The translations under genes and the position numbers were made by a program. Below, piece after piece: positions 51,059-58,734 of a stretch of 64,000 bases of DNA. The stretch lies in the NCBI RefSeq assembly GCF_002761755.1, contig NZ_PEOG01000008.1:81416-145415 (forward strand). Direction: 5' to 3'. A model generated the notes under the pieces. It saw only the letters and a program-made list of their open reading frames with translations, was not told the origin of the DNA and searched no databases. The first letter of the stretch is position 1. The number at the start of each line of letters is the position of its first letter. Origin of the DNA: Roseateles chitinivorans (lineage in GTDB: Bacteria > Pseudomonadota > Gammaproteobacteria > Burkholderiales > Burkholderiaceae_C).

Positions 51059-52513
51059 ATGAAGAACATCTGTACTCATGCGCCCGGCGAACTGGTCGCG
51101 CCCAAGCCGCCATTGACTGGTGGCCTTCGCGCCCCTGGCCCGCGACGGGGCCTGGCCGCCATGGCGGTCGCCGTGGGGGCCGTGGCTCCGGTCGGCGTCG
51201 CGCATGCGGTCGACTGGCCTTCCGGCTATTCCAAGTGCGCCGACGAAGGCGGGAGCTGCAAGGTCGGTGCGACCGCGCGCCAGGTCTCGTTCGGCGTCAA
51301 GGACAAATGGGTCATCAAGACGCTCACCGGCACGGTGCCTTGCACATCGGCCACCTTCGGCGGCGCCGACCCGAATCCGGGCATTGCCGAGAAGTGCGCT
51401 GTCGGCCCGGCGGCCTCGCCCGCTCCGGCGCCTTCGCCGGCTCCTGCGCCCGCGCCCGCCCCGGCACCGTCCCCCGCACCCGCACCGGCTCCCGCCGGGC
51501 ACAGTGGTGGTTATGCCGGGGCGGTCACCGGCGGCGGCTCGGCGACGCCGGTGACGGTCACCACCGCGGCCCAGATGCAGGCGGCCATCGATGCCTACAG
51601 CGGCACCGGCGGGTTGGTGATCCGCTACGCCGGGACCTTCGACTTCGGCACCATCACCGATACCTGCGCCCAATGGCAGAAGCCGGCCGGCGCGATCGTC
51701 GAGATCAAGAACAAGAGCAACGTCACGATCGAGGGCGTCAACGGCTCGGCCGCCAACTTCGGGCTCGCGATCAAGGCGGCGGCGAGCAACATCATCATCC
51801 GCAACATGACGATCGGCCTGTTGCCCGGGAAGATCGACGCGATCGGCATCGAGGGCCAGAGCGGCGGTTATCCGAGCAACATCTGGATCGACCACAACAC
51901 GCTCTTCAGCTCGACCAAGGACTGCGCCGGCGCTGGCGACCTCGAGTTCGACGGCCTGATCGACAGCAAGGCGGGCGCGCATCACATCACCTACTCGTAC
52001 AACTACATCCACGACCACCAGAAGGTCGGGCTGATCGGCTCCAGCGACAGCGATGCCAGCGACCGCTACATCACCTTCCACCACAACGTGTACAGCAATG
52101 TGGTGTCGCGCTTGCCGCTGCAGCGGGCGGGGTACACGCACCTCTACAACAACCTGTACTCGAACGTTCTGACCTCGGGGGCCAACATCCGGATGGGCGG
52201 GTACTCGCTGATCGAGGGCAACTACTTCGAGAACGCGCAGAACCCGGTGACCTCGCGGGACAGCTCGTCCATCGGCTACTGGGAACTGCGCAACAACAAC
52301 GTGAAGAGTCCAGCGGACTTCGCGACCTACGGCATCAAGTGGGTGGCCAGTGGCTCCAGCCCCTCGCGCGACGCCACCGACTGGACGACGACGGCGAACT
52401 TCCCGGTCGGCATCCCGTATGCGTACACGGTGCATGACCCGGCGTGCGTCAAGCAAAGGCTGCCCAATGTGGCGGGGGCCGGGAAGAACCTGGCGACGCT
52501 GAGCTGCAATTGA
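51059..52513 (+). CDS. Secreted pectate lyase, polysaccharide lyase family 1
   Basis: This 484-residue enzyme has a long signal peptide (double Arg at 29-30, cleavage after AHA50), an N-terminal two-Cys-pair accessory module (about residues 51-118, CADEGGSCKV...VPCTS), a Pro-Ala linker (about residues 120-146) and a PL1 right-handed beta-helix. The catalytic segment SRLPLQRAG matches the PL1 pattern RxPxxRxG, and DGLIDSKAG carries likely calcium ligands. It would cleave polygalacturonate by beta-elimination, suggesting use of plant material. AGGAG precedes the ATG. Confidence 0.93.
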   Translation: MKNICTHAPGELVAPKPPLTGGLRAPGPRRGLAAMAVAVGAVAPVGVAHAVDWPSGYSKCADEGGSCKVGATARQVSFGVKDKWVIKTLTGTVPCTSATFGGADPNPGIAEKCAVGPAASPAPAPSPAPAPAPAPAPSPAPAPAPAGHSGGYAGAVTGGGSATPVTVTTAAQMQAAIDAYSGTGGLVIRYAGTFDFGTITDTCAQWQKPAGAIVEIKNKSNVTIEGVNGSAANFGLAIKAAASNIIIRNMTIGLLPGKIDAIGIEGQSGGYPSNIWIDHNTLFSSTKDCAGAGDLEFDGLIDSKAGAHHITYSYNYIHDHQKVGLIGSSDSDASDRYITFHHNVYSNVVSRLPLQRAGYTHLYNNLYSNVLTSGANIRMGGYSLIEGNYFENAQNPVTSRDSSSIGYWELRNNNVKSPADFATYGIKWVASGSSPSRDATDWTTTANFPVGIPYAYTVHDPACVKQRLPNVAGAGKNLATLSCN

Positions 52514-52578
52514 GCGTGGTCCGCGCCTTCATGCGCTGATGCGCGAGGGCGCTAGCGTAACCCAAGTGCCCAAACGGA

Positions 52579-52610
52579 AAACCCCGCAGGACTTGCGTTC
52601 TGCGGGGTTT
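52579..52610 (+). terminator. Rho-independent terminator of the pectate lyase gene
   Basis: An 11-base perfect stem (52579-52589 with 52600-52610) with a 10-base loop ends in TTT. It is the last clearly core-genome signal before the island. Confidence 0.8.
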
Positions 52611-52774
52611 CGTATTTGGTGGCGCTTCAGGGAGGTGCCACCACCATCCGAAAAAGGCTTGTCGAAACAACGGGTTAGCCCGAACTTGCACCACCCGTGG
52701 CGGCGAAAAGTTGTTCCACCCATTGTGCCACCTTGGGGAAGAATGCGCGTGCCTTCCTGAGGGCCTGACAACGC

Positions 52775-53008
52775 ATGAAAACGCTCCACCTTGACCTGAC
52801 TCACTGGCAAGCCCACCTGATCCTGGAGGCGTTGACCGAGCTCGATGCGCAGTGGGCTTACATCTGCCAGACCTCGACGGATGAGGACGTGGTGGCCGAC
52901 TACGGCAACGACCTGATCGAGCTCCGCACGACCCTGGGTGAAGCGAAGACCAAGGCCCTGGAGGTGTTCGGGCCGGGCGTGATCAATTTCGACCGCACCC
53001 CGTTGTGA
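52775..53008 (+). CDS. Hypothetical protein, 77 residues
   Basis: The small acidic protein (MKTLHLDLTHW...) has no transmembrane segment or recognised domain and reads as mostly helical. CTGAGGG lies upstream of the ATG. Its base composition resembles the core, so it may mark the last chromosomal gene or the first island gene. The 261 bases before it hold the lyase terminator and a GGTGGC/GCCACC inverted repeat, but no other gene. Confidence 0.55.
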   Translation: MKTLHLDLTHWQAHLILEALTELDAQWAYICQTSTDEDVVADYGNDLIELRTTLGEAKTKALEVFGPGVINFDRTPL

Positions 53009-53145
53009 CGCTGCCTGAGCACGCACATGCGGCCCCATTGCTGGGCCAATTTTTTGTCACCCACAAGCAGGTGTTGCCTCTCCAACTAGCTGTGCCAAAC
53101 TTTGTTGCGGTAACAGCATAGATTGATCTTTAAGGGAGCAGCTAA

Positions 53146-53511
53146 ATGAACTTTAAGCAGTTTCTTCTCGAGAAAATTATCCCGAATTTTCTGATTTGGC
53201 TGATTGCTTATGTCGTAATTGGGAAAGTTATTGGGAGATATTACTCTCTTGTAGCTGTGGATTGGAGTGGGCTCGTCGATTTTCGGTCTTTGATCATTTT
53301 TCTTTGCGGAGTTGTCTTGTCTATAACCATTGGGTGGCTAATTTCCAGAGGCAGCTCAGTTCAATGGCTCTTTCAGAAAGTGCGTGACGAAGCTAGTAGT
53401 GCCTTAGTTAATGTTTCCTCACTATCAGTGATAGTCGGAGCTGTTTCGCTCAATTTTCCCATTCTGCTCGCCGGGATAGCTGGCTTCCTCCTTGCGTGGC
53501 GAATTCCTTAA
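53146..53511 (+). CDS. Hypothetical membrane protein in A+T-rich DNA
   Basis: This 121-residue protein has three or four hydrophobic segments (FLIWLIAYVVIG, LIIFLCGVVLSITIGWL and LSVIVGAVSLNFPILLAGIAGFLL). AAGGGAG is well placed before the ATG. The first coding line has about one-third G+C, far below the core genes, so it was probably acquired. No family is recognised. Confidence 0.7.
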   Translation: MNFKQFLLEKIIPNFLIWLIAYVVIGKVIGRYYSLVAVDWSGLVDFRSLIIFLCGVVLSITIGWLISRGSSVQWLFQKVRDEASSALVNVSSLSVIVGAVSLNFPILLAGIAGFLLAWRIP

Positions 53512-53628
53512 TGCAGCCTTCTTGTCGACATGCATGTAAGGCAAAATAAAAAATACGAAGACGGCGAAAATGGCAAGAGATCCAAAGATATAGAGAAACT
53601 CTTCGTTGATGATGTTTTGTATATTCAT
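53425..53628 (-). CDS. Small single-pass membrane protein, antisense-overlapping
   Basis: This 67-residue protein has a strong ribosome binding site (GGGAGG five bases before ATG), one hydrophobic helix (FLYIFGSLAIFAVFVFFILPY) and a charged C-terminal tail. Its last 87 bases overlap the end of the preceding gene on the opposite strand. Codon use is A+T-rich like its neighbours. No family is recognised; the ribosome binding site and helix argue it is real. Confidence 0.55.
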   Translation of the reverse strand: MNIQNIINEEFLYIFGSLAIFAVFVFFILPYMHVDKKAALRNSPRKEEASYPGEQNGKIERNSSDYH

Positions 53629-53706
53629 TGGCCCTCCCGTTTAGTAGTTGATATCACGAAGCCGTCCAAGAGTCAATGAAGCGGCAGTGGGCCATAAGGG
53701 GGATTG

Positions 53707-55977
53707 ATGATAAAGAACATCTTAAAAATATCTGGACTTGGAGTTTATGAAAATTATTCGTGGCCTCCAGGGACGGAGGATTTTGAGAAGAAGAACATCA
53801 TCTATGGGTGGAACTATTCTGGAAAAACTACGCTATCTCGAGTTTTTTCGTGCTTAGAAGAAAGGTCGCTAATAGCGGACTTGCAAGGTTGTAGCTTCGC
53901 CCTGCAAACGGATGCAGGTGAGATCAACGTCGGAAATATCTCATCCAGTCCGTTAAGAGTTAGAGTATTTAATTCCGACTTCGTTCGTGAAAACATAAGT
54001 TTCTCAGGGCAAGGCTTCAAACCCATCCTTTTACTTGGAAAGGGTTCGGAAGATGCTCAGCGAAAAGTGGAAAAAATCGAGGTTCGGAATAAGGATGTAG
54101 CTCAAGCGATTCAGCGAATCGCCGGACGTATCAACGATCTGGAGCGAAGCTTTGAAGAAGCAAAACGGGAAGCGGCTCGGAATATCCGACAGACGCTGAG
54201 AATCGATCCGTATACGGCTACGCACCTAGTTCGGGATGCCGCATCTCTGCAGGGCAAGGGCAGTGCTCTTCGGAGTGAAGAGGAACTGGCAAGGCTCATC
54301 GAGCAAGCCTTGGAAACAGATGCATCTAAGCCAATTAGATTGGAAGAGATACAGATGAAGCCCCCGTTGCTGCCTCATATTCGAGCCGAAGTCGAAGTGG
54401 TGCTTCGCTCGCAACCAAGTTTGTCCAATACCCTTGATGCATTGAAGAACAATCCTGCCCTTGAGCAATGGATTGAGGACGGGGTTCATCTACACCAAAG
54501 TCACGATCACTGCGAGTTTTGCGGAAATGCTCTTGACCAGGAACGAATGCATCAATTTTCAATGCATTTCTCGAAGGATCTGGAGATGCACAGGGACGAA
54601 ATCCGGAAGGCTATAGAGAAGGTTAAAGGAACTTATCACCAGGGAGACTTGCCTCGGATTGCCGAAATATATGCCCCGTATCGTGAAGAGCTTCAGGAGG
54701 CGTTGAACTCTTACTCGGTGGCCATCGGTGGCTACAACCAAGCCGTTAAAGACTATGGATTGATTCTGCAGGAGAAACTGAAGAATCCTTATCAGGCATT
54801 CGAAGCCCCTGTGATTCCAATGCCTCTGATACTTTCATTTCAAAATGAAATCAACTCACTCAATCGCATAATTCAAAAGCACAATCAACACGTCCTAGAA
54901 TTCGAGTCCAGCCGAACGAAAGCCGCCGAAGGTGCTAGATTGCATTTTGTTCAACAATTTTTGGATGATCAGAATTTTCTGGGTCATGAACGTCGAGCAA
55001 AGAGATGCGCGTCGAGGAAGCAGAGGCTGGAGAGGTCGGTAGAGGTCACGCGACCGATTCTTTCCGAGCTGAAGGCAAGCATTAGTCAAGCGGAAGAGGG
55101 GCGATCACGGATTAATGAAAAGTTGCGATCGATGCTTGGAAGCGAGGCAGTTCAGATCAAGAGCCAGAAGAATACCTCGGGTTCTGATGAGTTCCTCTTG
55201 ATTCGAAAGGGCGGCAAGCCTGCTCGTAACCTTAGTGATGGGGAACGCACTGCAGTCGCATTCGCATACTTTGTTGTTGGCCTGGAGGATCTTACGGAAG
55301 ATCAATTTAAGGACACCATAGTATTTATTGATGATCCGATTTCAAGCCTAGATGCGAATCACCTGTTCCAAGTCACGGCAAGCATACGCGAAACCTTCTT
55401 TCATCGAGTCCCTCAGCCCAATAAGACGACGTCTTGGGCTACTCGGTGCAAACAAATTTTTATCTCCACCCATAACTTCCAGTTCTTTGATTTGATTCGG
55501 GAGCTCGAACCAACTGCAAAAAAAGAAGCGCGGCTCTACTTCATTAAAAAGATCTCGGCGACCAAGTCAGTGCTTGGAAACATGCCGAAGTCGCTGAGTC
55601 GCTATTCGTCAGAGTATCACTATTTGTTTGAGGCTATCCTTGGATTCCACAACTCCCAGGATAAAGCGAGCTTTGAAAATCTGATGATGTTGCCCAACGC
55701 AGTCCGGCGGTTCACGGAGCTCTATACGTATTCAAGAATCCCCACACCACGAGATGGCTCAGTCGACCAACGTGCTGAAAAACTCTTTGGTTCTGAATCA
55801 GCGAAACGCATTTTGAAAATGCTTCACAAATTCAGCCATGGCAACAACATTGAGAGCTTTACGGCCAGCAATGAGTTGATTTTCGATTTGGAACATACCG
55901 TCAACGACCTGCTAGGGCACATCCAGACCAACGATCCGCACCACTGGAACGCTTTGCTGGAGGCCGTGCAGCCATGA
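53707..55977 (+). CDS. rloC: AAA_13-type ATPase, RloC-like candidate anticodon nuclease
   Basis: This 756-residue ABC/SMC-like ATPase has Walker A GWNYSGKT (34-41), a long middle region with coiled-coil stretches interrupted by the zinc-hook-like CEFC (C269-C272), signature LSDGE (509-513), Walker B VFIDDPISSLD (539-549) and the His switch STHN (H589). The C-terminal NAVRRFTELY...HKFSHG contains R667-x3-E671 and H707/H711, resembling the catalytic Arg/Glu/His triad of the PrrC and RloC tRNA anticodon nucleases. RloC proteins are known as restriction-linked ATPases, and this gene sits next to a type III restriction system. The ATG at 53707 is preferred to the TTG at 53704; AAGGGGG lies upstream. 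Many AAA_13 proteins are uncharacterised, so nuclease activity is inference. The gene is A+T-rich. Confidence 0.72.
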   Translation: MIKNILKISGLGVYENYSWPPGTEDFEKKNIIYGWNYSGKTTLSRVFSCLEERSLIADLQGCSFALQTDAGEINVGNISSSPLRVRVFNSDFVRENISFSGQGFKPILLLGKGSEDAQRKVEKIEVRNKDVAQAIQRIAGRINDLERSFEEAKREAARNIRQTLRIDPYTATHLVRDAASLQGKGSALRSEEELARLIEQALETDASKPIRLEEIQMKPPLLPHIRAEVEVVLRSQPSLSNTLDALKNNPALEQWIEDGVHLHQSHDHCEFCGNALDQERMHQFSMHFSKDLEMHRDEIRKAIEKVKGTYHQGDLPRIAEIYAPYREELQEALNSYSVAIGGYNQAVKDYGLILQEKLKNPYQAFEAPVIPMPLILSFQNEINSLNRIIQKHNQHVLEFESSRTKAAEGARLHFVQQFLDDQNFLGHERRAKRCASRKQRLERSVEVTRPILSELKASISQAEEGRSRINEKLRSMLGSEAVQIKSQKNTSGSDEFLLIRKGGKPARNLSDGERTAVAFAYFVVGLEDLTEDQFKDTIVFIDDPISSLDANHLFQVTASIRETFFHRVPQPNKTTSWATRCKQIFISTHNFQFFDLIRELEPTAKKEARLYFIKKISATKSVLGNMPKSLSRYSSEYHYLFEAILGFHNSQDKASFENLMMLPNAVRRFTELYTYSRIPTPRDGSVDQRAEKLFGSESAKRILKMLHKFSHGNNIESFTASNELIFDLEHTVNDLLGHIQTNDPHHWNALLEAVQP

Positions 55978-56090
55978 ATGGAGGTGTGCAAATGTCACGC
56001 ATCTGCTTAGGGGCGACTTGCTGTGCAACTGGTTTGAGTTGGCTCGACGTCACTAGACGATAGATTGGGTAGGTCATCCCGGAAAACCCA

Positions 56091-56645
56091 ATGAAAAGTC
56101 TTCTCGAAAATCTGCGTGCCAAGTTCTTTGGCACGGCTCCCACCTTGCATGTCGATATCCGGGCGGCTCGTCCGGACGATGCACAGTTCATTTTTGAGCT
56201 GTCCATGCAGCAGGTCCTGAAGGGGCACCTCAACACGGACTACCTGCTTCCCGCAGCTCAGAAAGGGTTTGCCGCTCAGGTCGGAGCCGCAATTGGCGAC
56301 GCTCCTGTGCCGATGCCCGGCGAGCGGAACGGAGCAGGGGCACGTGTGGCAGTGATGACCATCGCTGAAGAGCCGGTGGGCTTCGCGTGGTTCCTAGAGG
56401 AGCGGCCCGGTTCCTGGGACGCCGATGTCGAACTGCACTTGGTCGCTCTTGAAGAGCAGTTCCACGGGCGGGGGCTTGGTCGCTTGCTCGTTGAGAAGAC
56501 CCTGGCCAGCGTGAACTCCAAACGGATCTATGCCCGCTGCAAGCCCGCGTCCAGTCGGATGCTTGCTCTCCTCAAGGCTCGGGGCTTTGCCGAGAAGGGG
56601 CCGAGAACGCCTTCAGGGACCGTCACGGTGGAGCAACGCCGATAG
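56091..56645 (+). CDS. GNAT-family N-acetyltransferase
   Basis: This 184-residue protein has the acetyl-CoA-binding motif A in LHLVALEEQFHGRGLGRLLVEKTL (key residues Q/H-G-R-G-L-G) and a basic N-terminus. The substrate is unknown; GNAT proteins acetylate antibiotics, proteins or aminoacyl-tRNAs. No DUF1778-type antitoxin precedes it, arguing against a TacT-like toxin pair. Its G+C is higher than the preceding gene. It is 113 bases after the ATPase gene and 124 before mod. Confidence 0.85.
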   Translation: MKSLLENLRAKFFGTAPTLHVDIRAARPDDAQFIFELSMQQVLKGHLNTDYLLPAAQKGFAAQVGAAIGDAPVPMPGERNGAGARVAVMTIAEEPVGFAWFLEERPGSWDADVELHLVALEEQFHGRGLGRLLVEKTLASVNSKRIYARCKPASSRMLALLKARGFAEKGPRTPSGTVTVEQRR

Positions 56646-56727
56646 CCACACTGGCGTTCGCTAGAACAGGTCGGTAGGCGTTCATGCTGACACTGAGGTG
56701 CAAGTCCTCCGCTACGATGCTCGGTTG

Positions 56728-56748
56728 TGCGTCGCGGGATGCGACGCA
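56728..56748 (+). repeat. Perfect inverted repeat upstream of mod
   Basis: TGCGTCGC (56728-56735) and GCGACGCA (56741-56748) flank GGGAT and end 21 bases before the mod ATG. There is no T run, so it is not a terminator; it could be an operator or an mRNA hairpin controlling mod. A TACGAT just upstream (56713-56718) may be the -10. Confidence 0.5.
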
Positions 56749-56769
56749 GCACTGCAGGACCGAGGGAGC

Positions 56770-58734
56770 ATGGACTACGAACAACTATCGAAGGCAGCAC
56801 TGATCAGGCTGCTTCAAGAGAACGATGCTGCCAAGAAGGCTGAGGGCGAAGATGGCATCGTCATCAGCTACACAGGTCGCACAGCCCCCTGGCAGATCGT
56901 TCGTGCGGTCAAGCCGAAGCTTCGCAATATCCTGAAGAAGTATTCCGTTGGTGCAGAGGCCCACCAAGCCTGCAACGAGCTGTGGGATGGTGAGAATTTG
57001 TCCACCATGGTCACGCTTTATAAGCACCGAGGGCAGGTCGACTTGATCGTTACGGATCCTCCATATAACACCGGCGAGGATTTCCGCTACAACGACAAAT
57101 GGGATAAAGATCCCAACGACCCGGACCTGGGCGAGCTTGTGCCAAAGGATGATGGTTCGCGGCATAGCAAGTGGTTGAAGTTCATGACCCCGCGTCTTTG
57201 GATGATGCGGGAAATGCTCAAACCGGGCGGCGTCATCGCGATCTGCATTGACCATCGAGAGCTGTATCGGCTCGGCATGCTCATGGATGAAATTTTCCAT
57301 GAATCTAATCGGCTTGCCATTATTAATTGGCAGAAGACGACTCCTAAAAGCCAAAGTCAGCACGTTTCCGTTACTACCGAATACGTGTTGGTTTATTCCA
57401 AGCAGCTTGCTCGAACTTCGACGGGCACTGTTGAACGGTCAGCACTTGCAGATGCTCGATTCGGGAATATCGATAATGATCCTTTGAGTGAATGGAAGCA
57501 AGACAATCTAACCGGTAAAGGGGCGAGTAAAGCGGCGAACTATGCAATCCAGTCACCGTTTACCGGTGAGTTCTGCGATCCGGGAGAACGGCATTGGGCA
57601 AACAAGCGTGCCCAAGTCAAGGCCTGGGCGGAAGAGTGGGATGTGGTCTACGAAGACGTGGACATCGGTGATGGACGGGGTAACGCCCTTGCGTTGCTTG
57701 GCTGGAAAGCTGCGAAGACCGAGGCTGCTCGCAACAAGGTCATCGCTACAGCTAAGAAACGAGCCATGGCAAGGCTTGCCAAAGGGGCGTGGCCGATCCT
57801 CTACTGGGGTGTCGATGGATTGCAGAGGCCAATGAAGAAGGTCTACAAGAGCCTCGTCAAGCAGGGGGCCGTCCCACAGTCCTTCTGGATCTCTGATGAG
57901 GAAGGACCGCCCGAACGACTTGATGCAGTTTCCTGGCTTCGCAACATGAGCGGTCGCTCTCGTGATGGCGTGGAAGAGCTCGACGCCATCGTGGGCAAGG
58001 GGCATGCGTTCGAGACCGTCAAGCCGCTCAAGCTCATCAAGAAGATCATCCAAATTTGGTGTCGTCCGGGTGGGCTCGTGCTTGATCCGTTTGCAGGATC
58101 GGGCACGACAGGGCACGCGGTGCTGGAGCTCAATCACGAGACCGACGCCGATCGGCGATTCATCCTCATCGAGCAAGGCAACGCCGAGAACGGTGATCAC
58201 TACGCCAAGTCGCTTACTGCCGACCGGCTCAAGCGAGTCATCAACGGCAACTGGCACGCAGAGCAGCGAGATCCCATCGACGGAGGATTCCGTTTTATCG
58301 AGCTCAAGCGAGAGCAAGTCGACGGGGCTGCGGTCACTGCCTTGGCTCGTGAGGAGATGATCGATCTGCTGCTGACCGGCTACTGGGATCGAAGCGACAA
58401 GGCAAAGGCCTCGCTCCATCGCTTCGCTGCAGGGAGCCACAAGCATCTGTTTGCGGTCAACCAACGCAACGAAGGCTTCTTCCTTGTTTGGGAAGGACCT
58501 GACAAGCCTTCGAAGCTCAACCGCGAGGCGTTCATCCAAATCGCGAAGGAGGCGAAGGAAGCCAATCTTGCGACCCGGTATCACGTCTATGCATCGCTTG
58601 CGACCTATGCAGGTGATGGCATCGAGTTCTACAAGATCCCGGAGTCGGTGCTAGAGCACATTGGCTTCAGTCAACGATCAGACGCCTACAACAACGACAC
58701 GGCGGAGGGGGAAGAAGATGGGGCTCAGCCTTAA
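56770..58734 (+). CDS. mod: Type III restriction-modification methyltransferase Mod
   Basis: This 654-residue DNA N6-adenine/N4-cytosine methyltransferase has motif IV DPPYNTGEDF (about residues 94-103) before motif I DPFAGSGTTGHAVLE (about residues 443-457), the beta-class order typical of type III Mod. The region between holds the target-recognition domain. Mod methylates one strand of an asymmetric site and also guides Res. The ATG at 56770 follows GAGGGAG; upstream in-frame sequence includes the inverted repeat. No simple-sequence repeat for phase variation was seen. It overlaps res by 17 bases. Confidence 0.94.
   Translation: MDYEQLSKAALIRLLQENDAAKKAEGEDGIVISYTGRTAPWQIVRAVKPKLRNILKKYSVGAEAHQACNELWDGENLSTMVTLYKHRGQVDLIVTDPPYNTGEDFRYNDKWDKDPNDPDLGELVPKDDGSRHSKWLKFMTPRLWMMREMLKPGGVIAICIDHRELYRLGMLMDEIFHESNRLAIINWQKTTPKSQSQHVSVTTEYVLVYSKQLARTSTGTVERSALADARFGNIDNDPLSEWKQDNLTGKGASKAANYAIQSPFTGEFCDPGERHWANKRAQVKAWAEEWDVVYEDVDIGDGRGNALALLGWKAAKTEAARNKVIATAKKRAMARLAKGAWPILYWGVDGLQRPMKKVYKSLVKQGAVPQSFWISDEEGPPERLDAVSWLRNMSGRSRDGVEELDAIVGKGHAFETVKPLKLIKKIIQIWCRPGGLVLDPFAGSGTTGHAVLELNHETDADRRFILIEQGNAENGDHYAKSLTADRLKRVINGNWHAEQRDPIDGGFRFIELKREQVDGAAVTALAREEMIDLLLTGYWDRSDKAKASLHRFAAGSHKHLFAVNQRNEGFFLVWEGPDKPSKLNREAFIQIAKEAKEANLATRYHVYASLATYAGDGIEFYKIPESVLEHIGFSQRSDAYNNDTAEGEEDGAQP

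Noticed and set aside
52514..52774. tRNA fragment or att site at the left edge of the island
   Set aside because: No tRNA-like 3' end or matching direct repeat to the right part of the window was recognised; only inverted repeats are present.
55901..56236. Minus-strand frame across the ATPase-GNAT junction
   Set aside because: No ribosome binding site or domain, and it overlaps both supported genes.
57553..58584. 343-codon minus-strand frame opposite mod
   Set aside because: Antisense to the conserved methyltransferase motifs; no domain.
56770..58734. Phase-variable simple repeats in mod
   Set aside because: Type III mod genes are often phase-variable, but no tandem short repeat was seen in this one or its leader.
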